From Chroococcidiopsis sp. CCMEE 29 (GTDB taxonomy: Bacteria > Cyanobacteriota > Cyanobacteriia > Cyanobacteriales > Chroococcidiopsidaceae): 64,000 nt of DNA. The first letter of the stretch is position 1. Each line of letters begins with the position of its first letter. The position numbers and the translations under genes are program-made. Location of the stretch: contig NZ_CP083761.1 of assembly GCF_023558375.1 (NCBI RefSeq), forward strand, positions 5,163,001 through 5,227,000, given 5' to 3'. Under the pieces are notes generated by a model. That model was not told where the DNA came from. It saw only the letters and a list, made by a program, of their open reading frames with translations, and searched no databases. Positions 10,540 through 19,979 of the stretch are shown here, in pieces.

Positions 10540-10652
10540 GTCTGCTGCTCCTGTGTTTTATAGAGAGGAGGCAATTGTGTTGTAGTTTTACGATTGTGTC
10601 AATAGCCCCTTCTTTTTGACAAGAGGGCACTAGAAAGTGCTATACATACTTC

Positions 10653-11030
10653 ATGGTAGGTAACACTCAGAAAAATAGTGTCTGCGATCCTAACTGTCCC
10701 TCGCGGCAAGTTCTAGATCTGATTGCCAACAAGTGGACAGCAATTATCATCTACCGACTTTCACAAGGCACGAAGCGCTACAGTGGGCTACAGCGAGAGA
10801 TTGGCGGTATATCACAGAAAATGTTGACGCAGACCCTACGTAGCTTGGAGCGCGATGGCATCGTTAACCGCAAGGTTTATCCAGTTGTGCCACCAATGGT
10901 TGAGTATTCATTAACGCCACTGGGTGAAACACTAATTGAACCACTATCTGCGCTCTGTCAATGGGCTGAGGCATACATTCCTGAAGTAGAAGCAGCTCGT
11001 AATCAGTATGATGACAACGGCGATCGCTAA
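10653..11030 (+). CDS. HxlR-family winged-helix transcriptional regulator
   Basis: A 125-residue HxlR/MarR-like regulator: CPSRQVLDLIANKWTAIIIY, GGISQKMLTQTLRSLERDG (recognition helix) and VEYSLTPLGETL. The conserved N-terminal cysteines (CDPNC) fit redox or quinone sensing as in YodB/QorR relatives, where such a regulator controls a quinone reductase. It is divergent from htrA with about 113 bp between them. I see no obvious perfect palindrome in that gap. Confidence 0.9.
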   Translation: MVGNTQKNSVCDPNCPSRQVLDLIANKWTAIIIYRLSQGTKRYSGLQREIGGISQKMLTQTLRSLERDGIVNRKVYPVVPPMVEYSLTPLGETLIEPLSALCQWAEAYIPEVEAARNQYDDNGDR

Positions 11031-11079
11031 GGCAGATTGCTAACTATAGTGTGTTTTGATGTATACCAGTTCAACTCAC

Positions 11080-11598
11080 CTACGGTTTACCCTGATACCA
11101 ATCTTGCCCGCCTGGCAGTTCCGCTAGATGAGCAGTGATGATAGCAGGCAGTTGTTTGGGAGAGCAGCGATACGTGAAATCTAGTAGCGTTTGAGCCGTA
11201 GCGATCGCCCGATCTCTATCAATCTGTTTACTCAGTTGAACTGCATTTAATCGACCATTCAACACCTCGACACTAGCAGGGGCAACGGCTGCTTCAATCG
11301 CCTCTTCTAAAAATGGCAACCATTCATCGGAGTTGACATAATAGGACTCCTTATTTGCTTTTAGATTCAATTTCTGAATTCTCAAAATCGAATCCGAAAT
11401 GGAAGCCACCCAAGAATTTGTGAGTCGTTCTTCAATTTGGTTTTTAATCAAGTGCACCATCAGCCGAATCAAAAGTGACTCAATATTTCGCAAGATGGCT
11501 TGCTTACTCATCTCTTCTAACTCATCCACGAGTTCTAAGGCATCTTCATAGCGCCCTTCCACAATGCTCAGCCTCAAGTTGAGCAATTCTTGAGTCAT
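11080..11598 (-). CDS. DUF29 family protein
   Basis: A 172-residue cytoplasmic protein starting MTQELLNLRLSIVEGRYEDA, with the DUF29-type core SKQAILRNIESLLIRLMVHL and RLTNSWVASISDSI. The ATG at 11598 has GGAGGTG seven bases upstream and is preferred over the in-frame TTG at 11613. Function unknown. It is one of at least four DUF29 loci in the window. Confidence 0.75.
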   Translation of the reverse strand: MTQELLNLRLSIVEGRYEDALELVDELEEMSKQAILRNIESLLIRLMVHLIKNQIEERLTNSWVASISDSILRIQKLNLKANKESYYVNSDEWLPFLEEAIEAAVAPASVEVLNGRLNAVQLSKQIDRDRAIATAQTLLDFTYRCSPKQLPAIITAHLAELPGGQDWYQGKP

Positions 11599-11661
11599 TT
11601 CTGTCACCTCCAATGGGCAGACTGCGTTGCACGAGCCTTGGATTGACCTAGCAGTAATTTT

Positions 11662-11709
11662 ATGCGTACCTTCATCTTAATCTGGCTCGGTCAACTGGTT
11701 TCGACTTGA
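11662..11709 (+). pseudogene. Remnant of the N-terminus of an MFS exporter
   Basis: ATG at 11662 reads MRTFILIWLGQLVST then stop. This is nearly identical to the first 15 residues of the MFS transporter at 26796-28064 (MRTFTIIWFGQLVST). Only this stub survives. Confidence 0.5.
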
Positions 11710-11813
11710 TTTATAGCCTGCCTAGCCGAAAACAAGCGGATTATGCGAAAACTGTTTATATTGTTCGAGATGACAAAGTGATTGATGTTATTTCGCTTTT
11801 GGCTCTTGAATAA
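11703..11813 (+). pseudogene. C-terminal remnant of an unidentified small protein
   Basis: The frame DLIYSLPSRKQADYAK...VIDVISLLALE-stop overlaps the MFS stub and has no start of its own. I do not recognise the family. The rest of the 11599-12127 gap shows no further gene. Confidence 0.3.
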
Positions 11814-12127
11814 TGAGTCCTTAAAGACTGCTTAGCTCGGGAGGTCTTGTCAAGTTATCGAGGGAGGAAAACCTAGTTGAGAATGACGGCAATTTACTCC
11901 TCCTACAATCTTGATTCTACCGTACAAAATATAAAAAAATATTAAGACGTTCTCATTATTATTTTTCTTTGAGGGTAATTTGACAATGCCCCTATAACTT
12001 TACAAACCCTAGCAGATAACACTGAAGGTTTTAGTGTAATTTTTTCGACTGAGAAAAACTGTCATTCTATACTAGAGAACTTTGAATACTACGCCTCGAC
12101 AATCTGTGCATGATATCTTAACTATTT

Positions 12128-15100
12128 CTAGTCTCCACTTTCAAGTTCTGATTCCACTTCCTCATCCTCAATCGCAAAAGCGCTAATGTAATCACGTACA
12201 ACGCGCTCAAAAAAGAGAAGTGCTGGCAATGCTGTCCAGCCGCTGTAGTGTCCAAATCCGCAGCGAAGTGATTCAACTAGTGCTGCAAGTCGATCTGGAT
12301 TATCACCTTCTTGACCTGGATTATCACCTTCTTGACGCAGTGTAACTACAATTTCTAATGGATTGGGGTTGAACCACTTATCAACATAAGGTTGAAGTGT
12401 TTCGAGAGTGTGGAGCTTGAGTCCAGCTTCGTTAGAAACTGCCCACCACTTATTATTAGCTTTCTTACTTACAAGATGATATGTAAGTCTTATGAACCAT
12501 AGGTCAAGCTTTTTAACTTCTCCAACTCGGCTATTGTGTATCTCTTGATAAAACTTAAACCAAAAAAACAGGAAAGCCTTATTAACTTTTACTTGTCTTG
12601 CAACTTCTGTTGCTCGATAGCAACTCAAGCCACGCTTTTTTCTGTTTATGCCATCGTGTCTGAGAGATAAATACGCTATACACCCTGTTCGATTGTTCGT
12701 TTTGAGGCGGAACAAACCAGTTATCTGGCTTGAAGGGGTTGATAGGTTGCGATCTTTTGGTAAAAGATGTTTTTCTCGTGCATCTTCTAGAAAACTCTGT
12801 GCCAAAGATAGAATTTTGTCTTCAATAATGTTTGGTGCAAGCTCTTGGCGAATACGAATGATGCGAGCGCCTTGCCAAGTATCTTGCATCCATTTATGCT
12901 CGTTAATGTTGATATTGGCGACATCAATTTCTCGATCTGTTAGCCAAGACCAAAGCCGAGAGCAGTTTGAGGAGTCAATAATGACGAGTGGATTTTTTTC
13001 CTCTTCAACTGAGGCTGAAATAATTTGTTCAACAAAATTCTTGAAGCGAGTCTTCGTATCAGCCATATTTTCTGCAAGTCGAGCGGGCGAAATCTGAGAT
13101 ATGGTCGAGAGTGCATCTGAAAAGAATTGCCACGAACTAATTCTCAAATTGTCTGCCTGCTCGTAGGCATAACACATTTCACATTTTTCAGTTTCAATAT
13201 CGATGCGAATTGCGATCGGTAAGAATGTTGTGCCGAAGCCGCGACGGGAGCGACCAGCATTTTTGCGGACGATAGTGATGGCAAGAATTTCTTTAGCTTT
13301 TGACTCAAGCGGGATGTCGCTCAACCATTGGTTGACCTTTTTCTGTACGTCATCAATTCGACCAGAATGCGCCCAAACTAGATCCTTCATTGCAGCTTGA
13401 ACGCGATGTAAAAGTTCGGAGAGGTTGATTGTGCCTGTTTTTTTTGCTCTTTGGGGTGGAAGGAGAAACTGCACGCATGCACCAGCAATTGTAGCGAGTG
13501 CTTGACGGGTTGAAGGTTTATTTACAGGGTCGTCATGCTTGGAAGCATTGTCGTTGTTTGGATCTGGATAGAATTCTCTTGCCACCATAAGGCAAAATGT
13601 ACGTCGATTGAGTGCAGCAATTTGTTCTGCAATCGGCTCCCATTTTTTTCTACGTTCTTCTGCTCGTCCAGCAGCTTTTAAATCCTTTCCAGGTAATTCT
13701 GACTTTGGTCCATGCGTATGCTGTGGAAGTTTGTTAGTTTGGATGTCGAGTGCATCGCCCCAAAGTAAGCGGATTACTGTCTCTAGTATTTTGAGATCTT
13801 GTTGCGCTCCATCCTCGTAGAAGATTATAAGTAATGGTCGCTCGTTTGGATAAATACGCCTGATAGCTTCTTGATTAGCTGCAATCAATGCTTGCAGTTC
13901 GCTAGTTTGATCCTTTTCCTTATTGCTAAACTTAACAGTTTTCCATTTTTGCTGAATTTCAGTTAGACCGATCTGAAAATGCTGACGTAGTAGATGATTG
14001 ATTTCATCATCACTCTTGGCAGCAAGGTATTGCGGTGTAAAATCATTTCTCCCAGTTTTAAGGAATTGCAGTGTTGCACCTAGAAGTGTCGGTGCATTGA
14101 TTGTGCGTGAAGTTGTATTGTCAATGGTGTGGCTTTGCCCGCGCCCGAACGTAACAGGAGAATAACCGTCAAATGGCTTCAAACCAATCGGTTCTATGAT
14201 TTTTGCGATCACGTTAAAGGCATCTAACTGGTCGATTTCAGGAACACCTGTTTCAATCCCATGCTCCTCTTGCCGATCCCGAATTCCTCTGCGATAGGTT
14301 AGCAGCACTTGACAGTCGTTAGTTGAAGCCTCACCTCGCACGATTTGATGAGCATCGAAGGTTTGTGTCGGTAGTTGCAGCTCGCGACGCAATACCTCAA
14401 AGGCGCTATCTGTTCTCCACTGTTTGCGAGTAAGCTGATAGCTAAAAGCGCGATCGGGATGATTGCGGGAGAAGATAAGCCCACTAATTTTGTTGCGATC
14501 AAAACTGTTTTCTGCAAGGCTATTTAGCCAAAGACGCTTCTTGACCTTCACCTTCAAAAGTGGTTGATGCAAGGATGGAAAAGTCACAACCTCCAGTTCA
14601 ACAACTAAACTAAATAGCCCTTTATCAGGAAGTGAAATAGGGTCGGTAATCAACTCAACCAATCCAGTAGTTATTCCACTATGGCTGGTAATGATGCGTT
14701 TGATGGAACCAAGTCCTTTGAAAATTTCTTGTCCATCAATACGTCTGGCTATGTAGTCTACAAGTACAGGAAACGAATAGTTATCTCTTGGTTGAGTTGT
14801 ATCAGTTCGATTAGACCAAGACCAGGGAAGGATTTGAGATTTGAAAGCCACAATTGATAGAAGCTGATTACTCTCTTGCAGTGCTTGTAGTTGACTAATG
14901 CTTGCCTGCGGTACTTTCTCTCTCTGAGCGTAGGGAATTAAACAATTCACCATCCAGTCATCTAAGAGAGGTCTTAATACAGTTCTTGTTTCACTTTCAT
15001 TGCTACCAGCAAGATAAACAAAGGGATTTGGGCCTTGCGCTTCATTTCTCAATGCGTATTGACTTAGCCCAATACTGGGATCAATGCGAAATACATTCTG

Positions 15101-15394
15101 GAGACTTACCTCTATTAGCCCACGTAGCCAAGCATAGGGCATATTTTTAACGAACGCGGAATTATTGCTGCCAATATCCCTCTGCATCTTGGCAAAGGTA
15201 GCTAGTGCCTCATTTGTCCAAGCAATCTTCAAACCATTAACAGGAATTGGTGGTACATCATCAGGCATAGTGAAAGCAAGAGGCACAAGCCGCGCACGCT
15301 CTCTCCCCAGTGACACGTAAAGTAGCGGTGAAGATAGTGCAGTTTCATCCACCATGTCTTGATTCAGGTCACTTTGGTCGTTGATTTCGTGCAT
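12128..15394 (-). CDS. pPIWI-RE protein (prokaryotic PIWI of the RE clade)
   Basis: A 1088-residue protein assigned by recognition to the pPIWI-RE family (Pfam pPIWI_RE_X / RNaseH_pPIWI_RE, formerly DUF3962/DUF3893). Supporting segments are PLLIIFYEDGAQQDLKILE (MID-like), RRGFGTTFLPIAIRIDIE and NPLVIIDSSNCSRLWSWL (RNase H-fold strands), TGCIAYLSLR, and the C-terminal FFERVVRDYISAF carrying the conserved acidic residue. No classical DEDX argonaute tetrad is obvious, as expected for this clade, which was predicted to act in nucleic-acid-guided defence. Start at 15394, one base after the helicase stop; an upstream GTG/ATG extension in frame is unlikely. Near residue 1030 a heptapeptide containing QEGDNP is duplicated. 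Confidence 0.8.
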   Translation of the reverse strand: MHEINDQSDLNQDMVDETALSSPLLYVSLGRERARLVPLAFTMPDDVPPIPVNGLKIAWTNEALATFAKMQRDIGSNNSAFVKNMPYAWLRGLIEVSLQNVFRIDPSIGLSQYALRNEAQGPNPFVYLAGSNESETRTVLRPLLDDWMVNCLIPYAQREKVPQASISQLQALQESNQLLSIVAFKSQILPWSWSNRTDTTQPRDNYSFPVLVDYIARRIDGQEIFKGLGSIKRIITSHSGITTGLVELITDPISLPDKGLFSLVVELEVVTFPSLHQPLLKVKVKKRLWLNSLAENSFDRNKISGLIFSRNHPDRAFSYQLTRKQWRTDSAFEVLRRELQLPTQTFDAHQIVRGEASTNDCQVLLTYRRGIRDRQEEHGIETGVPEIDQLDAFNVIAKIIEPIGLKPFDGYSPVTFGRGQSHTIDNTTSRTINAPTLLGATLQFLKTGRNDFTPQYLAAKSDDEINHLLRQHFQIGLTEIQQKWKTVKFSNKEKDQTSELQALIAANQEAIRRIYPNERPLLIIFYEDGAQQDLKILETVIRLLWGDALDIQTNKLPQHTHGPKSELPGKDLKAAGRAEERRKKWEPIAEQIAALNRRTFCLMVAREFYPDPNNDNASKHDDPVNKPSTRQALATIAGACVQFLLPPQRAKKTGTINLSELLHRVQAAMKDLVWAHSGRIDDVQKKVNQWLSDIPLESKAKEILAITIVRKNAGRSRRGFGTTFLPIAIRIDIETEKCEMCYAYEQADNLRISSWQFFSDALSTISQISPARLAENMADTKTRFKNFVEQIISASVEEEKNPLVIIDSSNCSRLWSWLTDREIDVANININEHKWMQDTWQGARIIRIRQELAPNIIEDKILSLAQSFLEDAREKHLLPKDRNLSTPSSQITGLFRLKTNNRTGCIAYLSLRHDGINRKKRGLSCYRATEVARQVKVNKAFLFFWFKFYQEIHNSRVGEVKKLDLWFIRLTYHLVSKKANNKWWAVSNEAGLKLHTLETLQPYVDKWFNPNPLEIVVTLRQEGDNPGQEGDNPDRLAALVESLRCGFGHYSGWTALPALLFFERVVRDYISAFAIEDEEVESELESGD

Positions 15395-16543
15395 TTTACA
15401 TCTCCAACAAAGGGGAATTATCAAAGTCATCATCTGTGCCAACTGAATCCGCTGGCTGACGCAAATCGTCGAGATAGATTACACCCTCGATCCACTGCAA
15501 CGGCTTCAGAAAGGCACCATAGAGTTCTTGATAAATTTCGCGAGTCACTGGATTGGGATGTGTCATGCATTCCTCCAAAATAATTCGCATTTGCACTAAC
15601 ATGCTGTAGCGACCAGAATCAGGTTTGTCTTTGGCAGATTGGGGTGCCCAAGCTGCATCCACAAAGTAGACGGCAACTGGACAGCCATTACGCATCCCGC
15701 GTCCGATTGTTTGTAGGATTGCTACCATTTGATTGGCAGTAAAAGGTTTAAACAGATCTGGTCCCAAACGGCTTGCCATGAGTGGCTCTTGCAACAGTCG
15801 CCGTGCGTGTCGATAGATGTCAGACCTAGCACTATTCCATACGTGGTAAATTGCTGCTAAATTTTTACTTTCTGAAAAAGTCTGGCTGTCGAACTGTTGA
15901 GTAGCACGTCCTGCTAAGCTATACAAAAGTTGCATGTCGTCCGTTGATGGGTGGGGACGAGTGAGAAAGTAAATGGAGCCAATGGCAGCATCACGCTCGC
16001 GCGATCCTCTCGTGAAGACAATGTTCACGCCACGACCAATTGCCGTCATGGGAAACACAATAATGTCACAGGTTTCGTCATCTCCTAGTGCTTCGCACTG
16101 AGCGGGGGTTACGTAATCTGTGGGTTTTTCACCGTCTTTGAGCGATCGCACTACCGCTTTTGTTCGCTTGCCAATCTCTGGATGATAACTGTTGAGGAAT
16201 TGCTTAATACTTCTTGCCTGCTCGTAGCTGTTAACTACAAGTGCTGCTTTACGGCAAATTCCATGTTGCTTATCGAAGTTGCGAATTGATTTGTAGATTT
16301 CAGATCGATTTGTACCACCCCGTACCAGTGCTTCTACCATACGCTCTAGATTACGCTCTCTCAGCTCACCAGCACCGCTGTAGCGCAAGGGTTCATCACC
16401 GCGTTCGCGATCGGGAATCCACATAAAGTGATAGAAGCTGCATGTGGGAGCGCGATCAGTTTTCTTTGGCTTTAGCAGATAATGCGGATCGACATCAATG
16501 TGATAAGCAGGACTTGCTTCTAGAAATGAAGTTGCTGATGTTA

Positions 16544-17728
16544 AGCTACTAGACATCTAATCTGCAATTGCTCTATTTCCCTTATTACGGATTCTTCTAT
16601 TCCAATTAATTACTAATTCTCCCTGATTGAGTAACCTATGCAGGAGTTCTTTAAGTTGCCCCACGGACTGAAATAGCCGATGTGCAATAAACTCTTTACA
16701 GGAATGCCACACTAATTCAATTAAATTGAAGTCCGGGCTATAAGCAGGTAAAAAACACAAGTGAATGTTTGGTAGTGCTTGCTCTATTTTCTCAACGATA
16801 TCTTCACGTTTGTGATAGCTGGCATTATCCAAAATTACTAGAACTCTCGGACCTGTCTTTTCATAAAGCTCAGAGTCATTTCCTTGCTCAATCCATTCTT
16901 GTTTAACAAATTCATTCAGTAATTCCAACTGCTCAAAAAAACTCTCTCCCTTGCCTTTGTCAATAAAATAGCACAAGCGTTTTCGGTCATGATAACGCAG
17001 CCCACCCATGACATTTACTCGCCCTCGACTCCTTTGACCTGTAACTTTTCTTCGCCAACCTCGGCGTGTCCAGCACTTACGCCGTAGCACTCGTAAACTA
17101 AAGCCGGTCTCATCCCAAAACCATACCTGGAAAAGCTCCGGCGCTACCTGCCCTGCTTTCAGATCGGTCTCTAATTTCTCTCGAAATACCACTCGTTTGG
17201 TCGCATCTTGCTTATCCTCTAAGCTGTATTTCGCCCAGATGTACACATACTTTTTTTTGCAATATTCGACTAATTTGCTTGCTACTCAGCTTAATCCCGG
17301 TCTGTTCTAGCAGATAAGTTGATAATCGCCCAGTTGTCCATCTGCCAAATTCATAACCAAGTTCACTCGGAGCTTTCTCGACCACTTCTAGGAGCAATTC
17401 AATATATTGCTCAGTCGCCTTTCGGTAGTTGCCCTGCTCGCGTTTATCTCGTAAACTATCGAGATTCTCGGGGTCTCCATGCACACACCAGTAAGCCACA
17501 CTACGGTAACTACAACCGATGAAATTAACAATCTCTTGATAAGTTTTGCCATCATTTTGTAGCAGGAGAATCAGGGCATGTTCTCGCAATCGAGGACGAT
17601 CGCCTTCTCGCACTACCGCTTGCAGACGTTCTTTCTGTTCTTGATTTAAAAACCCCTTTGCAGGCATAGTCCAAGCTCTTCTGAAGCTTTAATATTTTAA
17701 TTCTATCTCTTTTAGAAGTCCATTAGCT
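16544..17728 (-). mobile_element. IS630-family insertion sequence with TA target duplication
   Basis: A 1185-bp element. Its ends AGCTACTAGACATCTAA (16544-16560) and, reversed, AGCTAATGGACTTCTAA (17712-17728) agree at 14 of 17 positions. Each end is flanked by TA (16542-16543 and 17729-17730), the IS630/Tc1-mariner target duplication. It contains two overlapping transposase frames and lies inside the pPIWI-RE helicase. Confidence 0.93.
16557..17667 (-). CDS. IS630-family transposase, two frames joined by a probable -1/+1 slippage
   Basis: Frame A (17667-17212) holds the N-terminal HTH (LQAVVREGDRPRLREHALIL, KTYQEIVNFIGCSYRSVAYW). Frame B (17246-16557) holds the DDE catalytic domain: VWFWDETGF, RVLVILDNASYHK and FLPAYSPDFNLIELVW, i.e. 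D, D and E all present. The two frames overlap at a run of eight A (minus strand, about 17252-17259), a typical slippery site for programmed frameshift or transcriptional slippage in this family. All catalytic residues are intact, so the element may be active. Confidence 0.88.
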
Positions 17729-19979
17729 TACTAGTACCGCAGGTCCAGGTTGTCCACCATCTGCTTCAAGTAGGCGATGAAAGCGATGCATCAGCATACG
17801 CGGTGCACCTACGAACGCAATGTAGGACAACCCAACATTGCGAGCATTTCCAAGAGTTGTGCGTGCTTGCGAGAAGCTATACTTTACACCAGAGAGCGAA
17901 CCTAAAATGTTTTCAGGGATGTAGCGACGTAGTTCAGGCGTTGCTGTCGCCTCCACAACTGGATCGCGGATGAGTCCCTCAGCAACCATCGTTCGCGTTC
18001 CAGGTATGATTAGCTGGTAGCCCAGAATCATGAAAGTGATGCATACCAGCAACCAAACTACATCCTCTGAAAAGAGTGGTGGCTGATTGTTGGGGAAGCA
18101 AATGGCGAGAAACAGTTTTGTTATATCTTTAACAACCTCGTCCCGTCTCTGAGTGAGATTTTCGGCAAGATAGCGTCGAAAATGCTGAGTCAACTCTTGC
18201 CATCGTTGTATCAGTTCAGCCTTTTGTATACTAAGAGTGCGGGCGCATAGATCGGCTTTGAACTCCCGTTTAGGAACATCAGCCCCTGTCCGATCGTAAA
18301 AGGCAGTGTAGGCGGCTGTTTCCCAAAAATCAGTTAATGCTTTGTTTTTACTGAATCCGATTACTACTTCTCGCTCGTCTACTTCGTCGCGCTTTGAGGA
18401 TTTTCTCTCAAAGCCGTCAAGCAGTTCAGTAATCATCCGTGAGGTGGTTAATAACTGGTCAGCGTAGCGGTTCTTCACTCGTGGCTCGACATTGTGCACA
18501 GCAGTCATCAGCGAGGTATTGTGATTGCCAAACTCAGCTAAATCGCGGCTATAACGCTCTACATCTCGATCGAAAAGCCGATAGTTTTCCCCTCGTGCAA
18601 AGCGACCGTGAATTTGTTCTTGAATGACACGATGAATCGACTCTTCATCACCTGAAATCTTGAGCAGGGCAGTACCATACTCATCAAGGGTTGACTGCAC
18701 CATATCGGCTTCATCAAAGATGACGACATCGAAGGTGCGGGCAATTAACTCGAAGTAGCGAATTTGTTCGTTGATCGCATGTAGTGGTACTTCGGTATCC
18801 ATTGAACGGATGTGACCAACCCAAACCTCAGCGTCTAAAAGCTCGCGCGGTGCCTTATTGCGTCCGCACATTGTCCAAACAGGGCAAAGACACTTTTTCA
18901 TCTGCCCACTTCTGGTCATTCCTTGCAAAATGCTCTGGCAAGGAGCCTGACCGAAACCCCACATTGAGGTATCTGCCGTTGAAAAGGCTGGCAACACGCA
19001 GTTTGCCGCAAACGAATCAGCTCCTTCAATCGTCTGTGCAAAACCACCTTGTCCGCGAGCAGCGATAGCTTCAGCTATGCGATCGGCGTGTTGTCGGCGC
19101 GTCATTGGATTTTGTCCTACGAGCATACCGACTTTAACTCCATAAAAGTCGAGATCCGCCATATACTGTCTGGCAACTTCAATTGAAGGAAAAACTAGCA
19201 TTGCCTTATAGCCGTGTCGTCCGAACCAGACTCCGCTCAGCATTAATAAAGTTGTTTTGCCAGCACCAGGTAGTCCAAGCAGTTGCTTTAGCCCATCAAG
19301 CTCAATGGCGCGATCCTCCTTACGTAAACCCCTACCAATTTCTGGAACCATTAAGTCGAAGTGGTCAAAGCGTTTTACCCAGTTACCAGGGCGGCGTTCG
19401 GGATTCTGTGCATCGCGCTCATCCATTTCTGCTGCTAAAGAGCGAAGTTCCCCAAGGGGAATGCGGATAGCTCCGCGTGGCGAACGGTTAATGTCGTGCG
19501 TGCGTCGTGGAGCGAGAGGAGCAGCGATTGGTCCGATAGGTAATCGTAGAGAAGTTGATTCCTCTCCAAGTGCAACTGCCATTGGTTGACGCGGATCTGC
19601 TACTGTTGCCGCGTGCAGCGTATAGGGCATTGGTACAGCTAGAATGCGATGTGCCTCGGTAATGAGCGGATCTTCCAAAAAATCAGTGCGCTCAAAACGG
19701 AGAGTTTCGGCATGAATTCGATACGGTCCTTCGGTTCTATTGCGGTAGTGATGGTCGTTATAAAGTGCTACTGCGTGTCTAATGGAATGGGTTGTAACAT
19801 AAGCAAGCGACATTTGACGTAGGTTGAAAATCGCTTGACGCGCAGGCTCTAATGCTGGTGCGTTTCGTATGCTAGCCATGCCTGACATCAGTGCTGGTGC
19901 ACATTCGAGTGAATTAGTCCCAACAAATTCCTCCATTAAGACGCACAGCCAGCAGATCCGGTCATTTCCCTTCCAAAAA

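Noticed and set aside
12128-15394. Classical prokaryotic Argonaute (PAZ-MID-PIWI)
   Set aside because: No PAZ-like region or DEDX tetrad was visible, and the operon partners match the pPIWI-RE module instead.
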